A DNA stretch of 47,390 nucleotides. It comes from an uncultured Fibrobacter sp. Its GTDB lineage: Bacteria > Fibrobacterota > Fibrobacteria > Fibrobacterales > Fibrobacteraceae. Made by a program: the position numbers and the translations under genes. The notes under the pieces were generated by a model. That model searched no databases. It worked only from the letters and a program-made list of their open reading frames with translations, and was not told the origin of the DNA. Below are positions 16,593-24,090 of the stretch, in pieces. The first letter of the stretch is position 1, and every line of letters starts with the position of its first letter. Location: the NCBI GenBank assembly GCA_946414025.1, contig CAMKMX010000024.1, positions 1 to 47,390 on the forward strand, read 5' to 3'.

Positions 16593-16820
16593 ATGGCTAA
16601 AAACAGAGCGAAAGCGGCGGGCAAGGTTGCCGATGCCGCAACAGAAAGCGCAAGAATGCGAGCGCTACGCATAGACGGCTCCCAGAACGGAGCCACGTTA
16701 CGGACCAGGGTGGTCCGCGACAAGACAAAGTACAACCGGAACTTGAAGCACAAGAAGTCCCTCGCCGACGCGGGGGATTTTCCTTTTTGCTACCGTTTTT
16801 TCTTGGTCTGTTCGATATAG
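16593..16820 (+). CDS. small basic protein, ArfA-like, with terminator inside the ORF
   Basis: The open frame encodes 75 residues; the first about 60 are very basic. LRTRVVRDK (36-44), KYNR and LKHKK resemble the LFRQRV...SYMRKGKH core of ArfA, the ribosome rescue factor that recruits RF2 to stalled ribosomes, but the GKGS element is missing. A hairpin and T-run (16758-16788) sit at codons 56-65, before the TAG at 16818-16820. Most transcripts should therefore end without a stop codon. That is the known control of E. coli arfA: protein accumulates only when trans-translation fails. The last residues (YRFFLVCSI) would then rarely be made. The frame overlaps the convergent XRE gene by 31 bp. 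The gene call is good; the ArfA link is inference from a short motif plus architecture. Confidence 0.6.
   Translation: MAKNRAKAAGKVADAATESARMRALRIDGSQNGATLRTRVVRDKTKYNRNLKHKKSLADAGDFPFCYRFFLVCSI
16758..16788 (+). terminator. intrinsic terminator within the ArfA-like reading frame
   Basis: TCCCTCGC CGAC GCGGGGGA is an 8-bp stem with one G-T pair and a 4-base loop (16758-16777). TTTTCCTTTTT follows (16778-16788). The T-run is on the plus strand only, so it terminates the small plus-strand gene, not the convergent XRE gene. It lies entirely upstream of the in-frame TAG. Confidence 0.85.
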
Positions 16821-17116
16821 GCCTTTATTTTGGTCCGTTCGGCGGCAATCCGAAGGGGCTTTGCCGTCGGTTCAAAATGCATGCCCAATTCTGCCCAAAA
16901 ATCTTCAGGTTCCCACTTGAGGACCTTGAGCACATTGTACAGATCAAAGGAATTCGGAGTCTTTTCGCCCCGCTCCCATTTCCCTAGGGTAACCCGGCTG
17001 ATGCCCGCTTCCTGGGCGACGAGGTCCTGGGAGTGGCCAAGCTTTTCACGGCCCTTTCTCAGCAAATAGGCGATACTTTCGTCGAAAGATCTTTCTATTT
17101 CGTTTTTCCTCTTCAT
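16790..17116 (-). CDS. XRE-family HTH regulator
   Basis: The 108-residue protein has a helix-turn-helix of the Cro/CI (HTH_3) type at about 20-75: LLRKGREKLGHSQDLVAQEAGISRVTLGKWERGEKTP in short pieces, with the Q-x6-GIS-x3-W pattern. The C-terminal tail is basic (QTKKKR). It is probably a DNA-binding repressor or activator; targets are unknown. The ATG at 17114-17116 is preferred over TTG two codons upstream. It converges with the ArfA-like gene and overlaps it. It is divergent from the Nif3 gene, with a 128-bp T-rich promoter region between. Confidence 0.85.
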   Translation of the reverse strand: MKRKNEIERSFDESIAYLLRKGREKLGHSQDLVAQEAGISRVTLGKWERGEKTPNSFDLYNVLKVLKWEPEDFWAELGMHFEPTAKPLRIAAERTKIKAYIEQTKKKR

Positions 17117-17185
17117 CCGCAAATGTGATTTCTAGGAATTTACGGCCACTTTCGGTGATAACAAATGGTTACATTTTTCGGAAAA

Positions 17186-17217
17186 ATCTCGTTTTTTCGC
17201 TTTTTTTGTTATATATT
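17186..17217 (+). promoter_or_regulatory. T-rich/TATATT promoter of the Nif3 gene
   Basis: A T-rich stretch including CGCTTTTTTTGTTATATATT ends in TATATT at 17212-17217, 27 bp before the ATG. Almost the same string (CTTTTTTTGTATATATTC) precedes padR at 18809-18826. Confidence 0.55.
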
Positions 17218-17244
17218 CAGTAGAGACTGCTATTAGAGGCTTTT

Positions 17245-18006
17245 ATGGAATTGAAGGATTTTTCGTGTTGGCTAGACCATTTGCTCACTCCGGCGGCGTT
17301 CAAGGATTACTGTGTTGACGGACTTTGCGTCGAGGCTTCTGACAAGGTGACCAAGGTGGTAACGGGTGTTTCTTTTCGTGACCGCCTGATTGAGCGCGCC
17401 ATCGAAGAGGGTGCGGACGCCATCATCGTCCATCACCCCAACGGGTTCTGGAACGGGGATTCCAAGATTCCGGTAGGTCATTTCGGCAGACGTATCCGCC
17501 AGCTCATGCAGCACGGGATTTCCCTCTACGGCTTTCACCTGCCTCTGGACGGTCATCCCGAAATCGGGAACAACGCCCTGATTGCCAAGGCCTTGGGACT
17601 TAAGGTGGTAGAAGGCTTTATGCAAGAAGGTGAAAAATGCGTGGGTCAGGTGGGGGAGTGGGACTCGCCTGTTTCCAAGGAGCGTTTTCTGGAAATTGCC
17701 GCTCAGGCGTTTCCTGCAGGCGTCCAGAACAGCTTCATGTTCGGCTCCGACAAGATTCGCCGTGTGGCTATCTGCAGCGGGAGCGGCGCTTCTGGCCTAG
17801 AAGAAGCGATGGCTCTGGGTTGTGACGCCTTCGTGACCGGCGAAATCAAGGAAAGCGTGCCTATCGCGGTAGAAGAGGCCGGTTTTAACCTCATTGCCTG
17901 CGGGCACCACCGGACAGAAGTTTTCGGAGTGAAGGCCTTGGCGAAAAAAATTACGGCCGATTTGGGAATTCCGGCGGTATTTGTGGATATTGACAATCCC
18001 ATATAG
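17245..18006 (+). CDS. Nif3-like dinuclear metal centre protein (YbgI family)
   Basis: The 253-residue protein matches the NIF3/YbgI family. Metal-site segments are VHHPNGFW, HLPLDGHPEIGNN, TGEIKES and GHHRTEVFGV. The length (about 250) is that of the short form without the inserted middle domain. Members form hexameric rings with a two-metal site; the reaction is not known, despite old annotations as GTP cyclohydrolase. It should be cytoplasmic. The ATG follows AGAGG with good spacing, and a TATATT element lies upstream. Confidence 0.92.
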   Translation: MELKDFSCWLDHLLTPAAFKDYCVDGLCVEASDKVTKVVTGVSFRDRLIERAIEEGADAIIVHHPNGFWNGDSKIPVGHFGRRIRQLMQHGISLYGFHLPLDGHPEIGNNALIAKALGLKVVEGFMQEGEKCVGQVGEWDSPVSKERFLEIAAQAFPAGVQNSFMFGSDKIRRVAICSGSGASGLEEAMALGCDAFVTGEIKESVPIAVEEAGFNLIACGHHRTEVFGVKALAKKITADLGIPAVFVDIDNPI

Positions 18007-18025
18007 ACGAATTTGTCAAGATTTA

Positions 18026-18031
18026 TATATT
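18026..18031 (+). promoter_or_regulatory. TATATT -10-like element of lipoprotein gene
   Basis: TATATT lies 28 bp before the ATG at 18059; AGAGAGGGG sits between as the ribosome site. Confidence 0.45.
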
Positions 18032-18058
18032 TTGATTTAAGTTAGAGAGGGGTTTGTT

Positions 18059-18742
18059 ATGAAATTGTTGAAAATCGCCTTGGCCTGTTCCAGTTTAGTC
18101 CTGTTCTGGGCTTGTTCCCAGACCGTTTCCAGCCCTGATAAGGATAATCCTGGTGAAGATGACCTTTCGAATATTCCCGGGTTTAACCAGACTGGAGGCA
18201 AGGAATCTGCGAAGGGCAGCTCTGCAAATACGAACTTTGGCAGTAGCAATTCCAATAGTGGGGGGCAGAGTTCTGAAAGCTATGATTTTCCTGATGATGG
18301 CTGGGGAGATGATTGGTTTAGTGATTTTGGGGGCGGTTCCGCAAACACTTCGTCGGGTTCCACGGGCATGGACGTTACCAAGTTCGTGCCAGACCAAAAA
18401 ATGGACTGTTCATTCTCGTTAGATGACGATGTATGGCATTTTGAAGAAGTTGAAGCGGATTCTTCAGTTGATGTAACTATCAAATTCAAGGACAACGGTG
18501 ACCTGTGGTTTAGTATTGCTACTGAAGGTAAAGCCCAAAGCGAAGAAGAATGTATGCAAACAGCTGCCTTAGTCAGCGTTTTTGGAACCATGGCGGCGGC
18601 TTCAGACGAAACGGATATGACCATGTTTGCCACATGCGAAGGGGATATGCTCAATATGACGGCGCAAGGAACGGCCGACGAAAAATACACGTCCGAGCAA
18701 AAAAAGGAAATGTACGACAGGATGTGTAATAAAAAACCTTAA
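18059..18742 (+). CDS. lipoprotein with low-complexity linker
   Basis: The 227-residue protein starts MKLLKIALACSSLVLF with lipobox FWAC, so Cys19 is probably lipidated. Residues about 22-110 are a Ser/Asn/Gly/Asp-rich linker. The C-terminal part (about 115-227) is a small globular region with Cys residues (MDCSFSL, EEECMQT, FATCEGD, RMCNKK), perhaps disulfide bonded. I do not recognise the family. Its layout (lipobox, Ser-rich linker, small domain) is the same as that of the lipoprotein at 15460. AGAGAGGGG gives a strong ribosome site. Confidence 0.8.
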   Translation: MKLLKIALACSSLVLFWACSQTVSSPDKDNPGEDDLSNIPGFNQTGGKESAKGSSANTNFGSSNSNSGGQSSESYDFPDDGWGDDWFSDFGGGSANTSSGSTGMDVTKFVPDQKMDCSFSLDDDVWHFEEVEADSSVDVTIKFKDNGDLWFSIATEGKAQSEEECMQTAALVSVFGTMAAASDETDMTMFATCEGDMLNMTAQGTADEKYTSEQKKEMYDRMCNKKP

Positions 18743-18819
18743 CGTATTTTTGTAAACTAATTTTTTCGTAAAATTCACACCTTTTTTACGATTTTTTGTT
18801 CTTTTGTGCTTTTTTTGTA

Positions 18820-18838
18820 TATATTCCAAGTTGGAATA
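18820..18838 (+). promoter_or_regulatory. padR promoter with overlapping palindromic operator
   Basis: TATATT at 18820-18825 is the likely -10. It overlaps TATTCCAAGTTGGAATA (18822-18838), a perfect 17-bp palindrome with 8-bp arms. A second smaller one, GCGAA TAAT TTCGC, follows at about 18849-18862. Position at the transcription start suggests autorepression by the PadR protein encoded downstream. Confidence 0.65.
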
Positions 18839-18881
18839 ATCATACGTGCGAATAATTTCGCGTTAAAAAGAAGGATTTTTG

Positions 18882-19487
18882 ATGAATCGTTATGACCTGG
18901 TGCTTTTGGGCTTGATTGATGAAAAGGAACGCAGCGGATATGACATCATTACGGAGATTCGGGTCCGCGAGCTGGACCGCTGGGCAAAGATCAGCACCTC
19001 CACGGTCTATAACCGCTTGACCACCCTGCAAAAGAATGGAAGCATCCTAGGCCGTGCCGAAAAAGACGGCAATCGCCCCGAACGCGTGATGTACAGCATT
19101 ACCGAGAAGGGGAAGGAAACCCTCCGCAAGGAGGTCCTCAAGCACCTGACCGGGTTCAACGACGACCCGAGGACGCTGGGTTTCGCCTTCCTCTACGGTG
19201 CCGAGAACAAGGAACTTATCCGCACCCTGGAGGCCCATGAGCGCCGCCTGGTGCAGGAAATCGAGAATCTTGAGAAGATGATCGCCGAAGAACCCCGCCC
19301 CACCCTCTACCCCGAAGGTCCGTTCCTCAACTGCATGAGCCGGGACCACATTCTGGTGGAACTCAAGTATGTGCGTGCCGCCATCGGCATTCTGCGGGAC
19401 CCCATCCGCAACAAGAAGCTGGACGGCTACTTCTACATCAACTTCGGTAACCGGGATTTTGAGAATTTCAACCAGAAGAAAGATTAG
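18882..19487 (+). CDS. PadR-family transcriptional regulator
   Basis: The 201-residue protein has a PadR winged helix (about 5-85): LLGLIDEKERSGYDI, STSTVYNRLTTLQKNGSI, ERVMYSITEKG. The C-terminal part (about 90-190) is the helical dimerisation and effector domain (Vir_act_alpha_C type). PadR proteins usually repress stress or detoxification genes. I start at ATG 18882 with AGAAGGA upstream. A perfect palindrome in the promoter fits self-control. The gene stands alone; the next gene (GH94) has its own leader. Confidence 0.9.
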   Translation: MNRYDLVLLGLIDEKERSGYDIITEIRVRELDRWAKISTSTVYNRLTTLQKNGSILGRAEKDGNRPERVMYSITEKGKETLRKEVLKHLTGFNDDPRTLGFAFLYGAENKELIRTLEAHERRLVQEIENLEKMIAEEPRPTLYPEGPFLNCMSRDHILVELKYVRAAIGILRDPIRNKKLDGYFYINFGNRDFENFNQKKD

Positions 19488-19632
19488 GATTTAGGATCTA
19501 GGGGCTAGGATCTAGTTTTTTAACTCCTCGGCTGTTTGAGAACATTTTACTAAAAACTATATTTGTCATGAAAAAATTTGTGGTTTATGGCTGGTGTCTC
19601 TAGCCCCTAGCCTCTAACCCCTAACCTCTATT
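19484..19632. repeat. two inverted heptamer arrays between padR and GH94
   Basis: Heptads TTAGGAT, TTAGGAT, CTAGGGG, CTAGGAT (19484-19511) start at the padR stop codon. On the far side CTCTAGC, CCCTAGC, CTCTAAC, CCCTAAC (19598-19625) are the reverse-complement type. Between them is an A/T-rich stretch with TATATT at 19558-19563, a possible promoter for the GH94 gene. Confidence 0.8.
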
Positions 19633-19655
19633 AACCCCCCTCTCACGGAGATACA

Positions 19656-22169
19656 ATGGCTACAAAACAGAAGAAGAGTGTCAAGAAGGTCGCCTCCAAG
19701 AAGGCTCCGGCCGCCCAGTACGGCTACTTCGATGACGCTGCAAAAGAATACGTGCTCACCACGCCGGCAACCCCGATCAAGTGGTGCAACTACGTCGGTA
19801 CCTTGAATTTCGGCGGTATCGTGGATACTACCGGCGGTACCCTGGTTTGCAAGGGCGACCCGGCCCTGAACCGTATCACCAAGTACATCGCCCAGATGCC
19901 TTGCTCTGACTTTAAGGCCAGCACCATCTATATCCGCGTGAAGAACGCCAAGGGTTACACCGTGTTCTCTCCGTTCGTGGTTCCGACTCTCACCAAGATG
20001 AAGAAGTGGGAATGCCACGTGGGTCTGTCCTACATGCGCTGGATCGCCGAATGCGAAGGCCTCCGTACGCAGGTGACGATTTTCGTTCCGACCGGATCCA
20101 ACACTCTCCTCCAGGATATCCAGGTCACGAACCTCGACAAGGCTTCCAAGGAAGTGGACATTATCCCGGTTTATGAATTCAGCCACTTCGAAGCTGAAAA
20201 GCAGCTCACCAACGCCGACTGGGTTCCGCAGACCATGACCCTCAAGGGCCACTGGGAAAAGGACGGCCACGTGGTGCTCGAACAGTACGCTTACATGAAG
20301 CGTGACTTCGCCGTGAACTATGTGACTGCTAACTGCAAGGTCGGTAGCTTCGATGGCGACCGCCGCGTGTTCCTCGGCGCAAACGAAATGGGCTCCTGGG
20401 CCGCTCCGCTCAGCCTCGCCAACAAAGAACTTTCCAACAGCGAATGCGACCGTGGCGACAACATTGCCGCTCTCATGATCCACGCTGGCAAGATTGCCGC
20501 CGGCAAGACCTTCCGCACCTGCACCCAGCTCGGTCAGGAACAGAGCCTGAAGGTTGCCTCTAAGGCTATCGCCAAGTACCGCGACTTGAAGAACGTCGAC
20601 AAGGCTTTCGACGAACTCGCCAAGTTCTGGGAAAAGTACCTCTCTACGATCCAGGTGCAGACTCCGGATGCAGCGTTCAACTCCATGGTGAACGTCCACA
20701 ACCCGCGTCAGTGCCACACCACCAAGAACTGGAGCCGCTACCTGTCCCTGTACCAGCTGGGCTACGGCACCAGCCGCGGTATCGGTTACCGTGACTCCAG
20801 CCAGGACCTTATGGGCGTGATGAGCCACATGCCGGAAGAAGCATTGGAACTCGCCTTGAACCTGCTCTCTGTGCAGCGTCCTGAAGGTAACGCCATGCAC
20901 CAGTACGCTCCGCTCGCCCTTGCTGAAGACAACGGCAACGAAGCTAACGCCGGTGACTCTCGCGAAAAGAAGGGTGTGCTCGATGAAAACGGCAACCCGG
21001 CTTACGCTGACTGGTACGGCGACGACCACCTCTGGATTGTGCTCACCATTGCTAACTACCTCAAGGAAACCGGCAAGATGGACCTCCTCAAGAAGGAAGT
21101 TCCGTTCTACGAAGCCGGCAAGAAGCGCGCCCAGCGTGAAAAGGGCACCGTGCTCGAACACCTCAAGCGCTCCCTCAACTTTACCCGTACTCACCTCGGT
21201 AAGCACGGCCTTCCGCTCCTCGGCTTTGCCGACTGGAACGACTGCATGAACTTGCCGCTCGGTGCAGAATCCTCCTTCAACACGGGCCTGTATGCTAAGG
21301 CTCTCCTTGAAATGATGGACATCTGCGAAGCTCTCGGCGACACCAAGTCTGTCGAAATGTACAAGGGCTGGTACGAAGACGTGAAGAAGGCCTTCAATGA
21401 CAGCGCTTGGGACGGCAAGTGGTGGGTCCGCTGGTTCGACAAGCAGGGCAACGCCTACGGCACCAACAAGGCCAAGTACGGCAAGATTTACTGCAACAGC
21501 CAGTCCTGGTCTGTGATTTCTGGCATTGCTACTGGCGACCGTGCCGTGATGGGCATGGACAGCCTGAACAAGCTCCTCAACACCGCCAACGGCGTGAAGA
21601 GCTCTACTCCGGGCTACCGCGGCTTCGACCCGAACGTGGGTGGCATCTCTACCTATCCTCCTGGAGCCAAGGAAAACGGCGGTATCTTCCTCCACACCAA
21701 CCCGTGGGTGATGATTGCCGAAACGATTCTCGGCCGTGGCGACAAGGCCTTCCAGTATTACAGCCAAATTAACCCGGCTGCCAAGAACACCAAGCTCGAC
21801 GAGTTCGAATCTGAACCGTATTGCTATCCGCAGAACATCCTCGGTGACGAACACAAGCAGTTCGGTATGGGCCGTAACGCATGGCTCTCCGGAACCAGCT
21901 CTTGGACCTACCAGGCTGCCACCCAGTTCATCATCGGTGTCCGCGCAAGCTTCAAGGGCCTGATTATCAACCCCTGCATCCCCTCCAAGTGGGACGGCTT
22001 CAAGGTGACCCGCAAGTTCCGCGGCGCTACCTACGAAATCGAAGTGAAGAACCCGAAGCACGTGTGCAAGGGTGTCGCCGAGATGATCGTGGACGGCAAG
22101 AAGATTGACGCCGACGTGGCACCTATCTTTACGAAGGGTGTTCATAAAGTAGTCGTCACCCTCGGTTAA
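19656..22169 (+). CDS. GH94 phosphorylase, probably cellobiose phosphorylase
   Basis: The 837-residue enzyme of family GH94 splits a beta-glucosidic disaccharide with phosphate, giving a sugar-1-phosphate plus a free sugar. YRDSSQDLMG (about 375-384) and ADWNDCMNL with Asp526 and Asp529 mark the catalytic (alpha/alpha)6 barrel; the second Asp should be the general acid. HTNPWVMIAE and the C-terminal beta domain follow. There is no signal peptide, so it works in the cytoplasm. The Lys/Ala-rich first 20 residues are unusual. Cellobiose is the likely substrate given the cellulolytic context, but chitobiose or laminaribiose cannot be excluded by eye. Codon choice is strongly biased (AAG, GAA, CTC, CGT/CGC), suggesting high expression. 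GGAG lies 5 bases before the ATG. Confidence 0.88.
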   Translation: MATKQKKSVKKVASKKAPAAQYGYFDDAAKEYVLTTPATPIKWCNYVGTLNFGGIVDTTGGTLVCKGDPALNRITKYIAQMPCSDFKASTIYIRVKNAKGYTVFSPFVVPTLTKMKKWECHVGLSYMRWIAECEGLRTQVTIFVPTGSNTLLQDIQVTNLDKASKEVDIIPVYEFSHFEAEKQLTNADWVPQTMTLKGHWEKDGHVVLEQYAYMKRDFAVNYVTANCKVGSFDGDRRVFLGANEMGSWAAPLSLANKELSNSECDRGDNIAALMIHAGKIAAGKTFRTCTQLGQEQSLKVASKAIAKYRDLKNVDKAFDELAKFWEKYLSTIQVQTPDAAFNSMVNVHNPRQCHTTKNWSRYLSLYQLGYGTSRGIGYRDSSQDLMGVMSHMPEEALELALNLLSVQRPEGNAMHQYAPLALAEDNGNEANAGDSREKKGVLDENGNPAYADWYGDDHLWIVLTIANYLKETGKMDLLKKEVPFYEAGKKRAQREKGTVLEHLKRSLNFTRTHLGKHGLPLLGFADWNDCMNLPLGAESSFNTGLYAKALLEMMDICEALGDTKSVEMYKGWYEDVKKAFNDSAWDGKWWVRWFDKQGNAYGTNKAKYGKIYCNSQSWSVISGIATGDRAVMGMDSLNKLLNTANGVKSSTPGYRGFDPNVGGISTYPPGAKENGGIFLHTNPWVMIAETILGRGDKAFQYYSQINPAAKNTKLDEFESEPYCYPQNILGDEHKQFGMGRNAWLSGTSSWTYQAATQFIIGVRASFKGLIINPCIPSKWDGFKVTRKFRGATYEIEVKNPKHVCKGVAEMIVDGKKIDADVAPIFTKGVHKVVVTLG

Positions 22170-22281
22170 TTTGAATTATAACCGTCGTGATACGGCGTTG
22201 CTCGCCCCCTCACGTATTATTTATACGCTACGGGGGCTCGCGCCTTGTCTCACTCGGTTCTAATCCAAATTTGATTTTTGG

Positions 22282-22312
22282 GTCTGCTTCTGATGAAGCA
22301 GACTTTTTTTTG
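22282..22312 (+). terminator. intrinsic terminator of the GH94 gene
   Basis: GTCTGCTTC TGAT GAAGCAGAC is a perfect 9-bp stem (22282-22303), followed by nine T (22304-22312). It lies 113 bp after the stop codon. A further inverted repeat with CCCCC...GGGGG arms lies between at about 22205-22240. Confidence 0.92.
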
Positions 22313-22422
22313 TTCGGCTCTCTGCGTTTCTTAGATTGAGATTGTCATCCCCGCTGTCATTCTGGAGCCCTGGAGCATAGCGATAGGGCGATAGAATCAC
22401 GGGAATCTCCTAGAAATAAGGT

Positions 22423-22450
22423 CCGCTCCGTTTGGGGCGGTTTTTTTTTT
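22423..22450 (+). terminator. second intrinsic terminator before the radical SAM gene
   Basis: CCGCTCC GTTT GGGGCGG is a 7-bp stem with one G-T pair (22423-22440), followed by ten T (22441-22450). It lies 111 bp after the first terminator. The DNA between holds a GTCATCCCCG-type repeat; no ORF is visible. The rSAM promoter-like TATATT is at 22493-22498. Confidence 0.85.
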
Positions 22451-22533
22451 GAAAAAATCACATTAACTATTGCTTTTTTGTGCAGTTTTATGTATATTAG
22501 TGCTCATAAGAGTAACTATACAAAAAAGCAAAT

Positions 22534-23784
22534 ATGGATGTTCGTGAAAAACTGAAAATTCTATCGGCGGCGGCCAAGTACGATGTATCTTGTTCGTCGA
22601 GTGGTTCAAGCCGCTGTGCACCTCCTGGCGGGCTTGGCGACGCCTGCAGTGCGGGCATTTGCCATACATGGGCCGCCGACGGACGCTGCGTCTCCCTACT
22701 GAAGGTTTTGCTCAGCAACGCCTGCAAGTACGACTGCGCCTATTGCGTGAACCGCCGGAGCAACGACGTTCCCCGTGCCACCTTTACGCCAAAAGAGCTT
22801 ATCCAGCTGACCATCGAGTTTTATCGTCGGAACTATATCGAGGGCCTGTTCCTGAGTTCGGCGGTGATAAAAGATCCGGACTATACCATGGAACTTCTGG
22901 TGAAAATTGCCCGCGAACTCCGGACGGTACATCGTTTTGGCGGTTACATCCATCTGAAAGCGATTCCCGGTGCTAGCGCCCGCCTGCTTTACGAGGCAGG
23001 TCTATATGCAGACCGAAGCAGCGTGAATATCGAAGTCCCCTCCGACAGGTCTCTGCAGTACCTCGCTCCCGAAAAGAACTATGCCTCAGTTTATGCTCCC
23101 ATGAACTTCTTTGCCGAACGCAAACTGGAATATAAGGCATCTTTGAGCCGCTACACCCCGAGTTTCTTGCCGGCGGGTCAGAGCACCCAGATGATCGTGG
23201 GGGCGTCGGGGGAGTCCGATTACCAGATTCTCTCCCTAACCTCGGGTTTTTACAACAAGCAAAAACTCAAGCGTGTCTATTATTCGGGCTATGTACCTAT
23301 CAATGCAGACAAGCGCCTGCCGGTGCTTACCACCAAGCCCCCTCTGGTCCGGGAACATCGGCTTTATCAGGCGGATTGGCTCATGCGGTTTTACAAGTTC
23401 CGCTACGACGAGATTCTGGACGAGGAACACCCGAACCTGGATTTGGAACTGGACCCGAAAATTGGGTGGGCGCTGCGCCATCCGGAAATGTTCCCTGTAG
23501 ATATCCAGCATGCTGACTACGAGATGATTCTCAGAGTTCCGGGAATTGGCGTCAAGTCCGCCCAGCTTATCGTCTCGGGCAGGCGTTTCGGTAAAATCCG
23601 GCTGGAACAGCTGAAGAAGATGGGGGTGGTCCTCAAGCGGGCCAAGTACTTCATCTACCACCCAGACACTCCTGCAAGCTTGCGCAGGCTTTACCCCGAG
23701 ATGGTTCGGCCTTTGCTATTGCCACGCCCAAAGTCTGGCCAGTTGGATTTGTTCAGCAATACCCCGCTGGCCCTGCCTGCATAA
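22534..23784 (+). CDS. putative DNA modification/repair radical SAM protein
   Basis: The 416-residue protein has a radical SAM cluster motif CKYDCAYC (Cys64, Cys68, Cys71). The N-terminal stretch before it carries five more cysteines (20, 28, 38, 43, 52). A helix-hairpin-helix (VPGIGVKSAQLIVSGRR, about 333-350) near the C-terminus suggests DNA binding. This domain pair is that of the family usually found next to a DUF4130 / uracil-DNA-glycosylase-like partner and annotated as putative DNA modification or repair. The partner is present at 24091. The reaction is unknown. The ATG at 22534 has no clear Shine-Dalgarno; TATATT lies at 22493. Confidence 0.88.
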   Translation: MDVREKLKILSAAAKYDVSCSSSGSSRCAPPGGLGDACSAGICHTWAADGRCVSLLKVLLSNACKYDCAYCVNRRSNDVPRATFTPKELIQLTIEFYRRNYIEGLFLSSAVIKDPDYTMELLVKIARELRTVHRFGGYIHLKAIPGASARLLYEAGLYADRSSVNIEVPSDRSLQYLAPEKNYASVYAPMNFFAERKLEYKASLSRYTPSFLPAGQSTQMIVGASGESDYQILSLTSGFYNKQKLKRVYYSGYVPINADKRLPVLTTKPPLVREHRLYQADWLMRFYKFRYDEILDEEHPNLDLELDPKIGWALRHPEMFPVDIQHADYEMILRVPGIGVKSAQLIVSGRRFGKIRLEQLKKMGVVLKRAKYFIYHPDTPASLRRLYPEMVRPLLLPRPKSGQLDLFSNTPLALPA

Positions 23785-24090
23785 TGCCCGACCCCAATTC
23801 CGGCAAGAAGGGGTGGTGAGCTACGCAGTGCGAACCAGGGGGAGACTTCCCCCTAACCACTAATCACGAAACATTTCTAATCCCACATCCCACACCTCAC
23901 ATTAAAACCTCTTGTTTCCATCAGCCCTAACCCCTAGATCTTAGCCCCTAGATCCTAACCTCTAGATCCTAACCCCTAGATCCTAAAAAGTTTTCAGTCC
24001 TCAGTATATATTTGGCGCCAAAGGCGCGACTATAAGAACTCATAACTCATAACTGACAACTCATTACTAATCCCACACCTCACACCGCCT
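23785..24090. repeat. repeat-filled spacer between the rSAM gene and its partner
   Basis: 306 bp without a gene. AGGGGGA GACT TCCCCCT (23837-23854) is a perfect 7-bp palindrome. From 23926 heptads run almost without break: CCTAACC, CCTAGAT, CTTAGCC, CCTAGAT, CCTAACC, TCTAGAT and so on to about 24009. The core GGCGCC AAA GGCGC(G) follows (about 24014-24028). Heptads CATAACT, CATAACT, GACAACT, CATTACT then run to the ATG at 24091. The second half is the reverse complement of the 1199-1300 element. Confidence 0.85.

Noticed and set aside
19614..22145. 843-codon open frame antisense to the GH94 gene
   Set aside because: It mirrors the strong codon bias of the GH94 gene, has no recognisable domain and no ribosome site; the sense protein has clear GH94 motifs.
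23926..23988. Telomere-like repeats suggesting a replicon end
   Set aside because: TAGGGGT/CCCCTA units look telomeric, but they are short, degenerate, in both orientations and internal to the chromosome.
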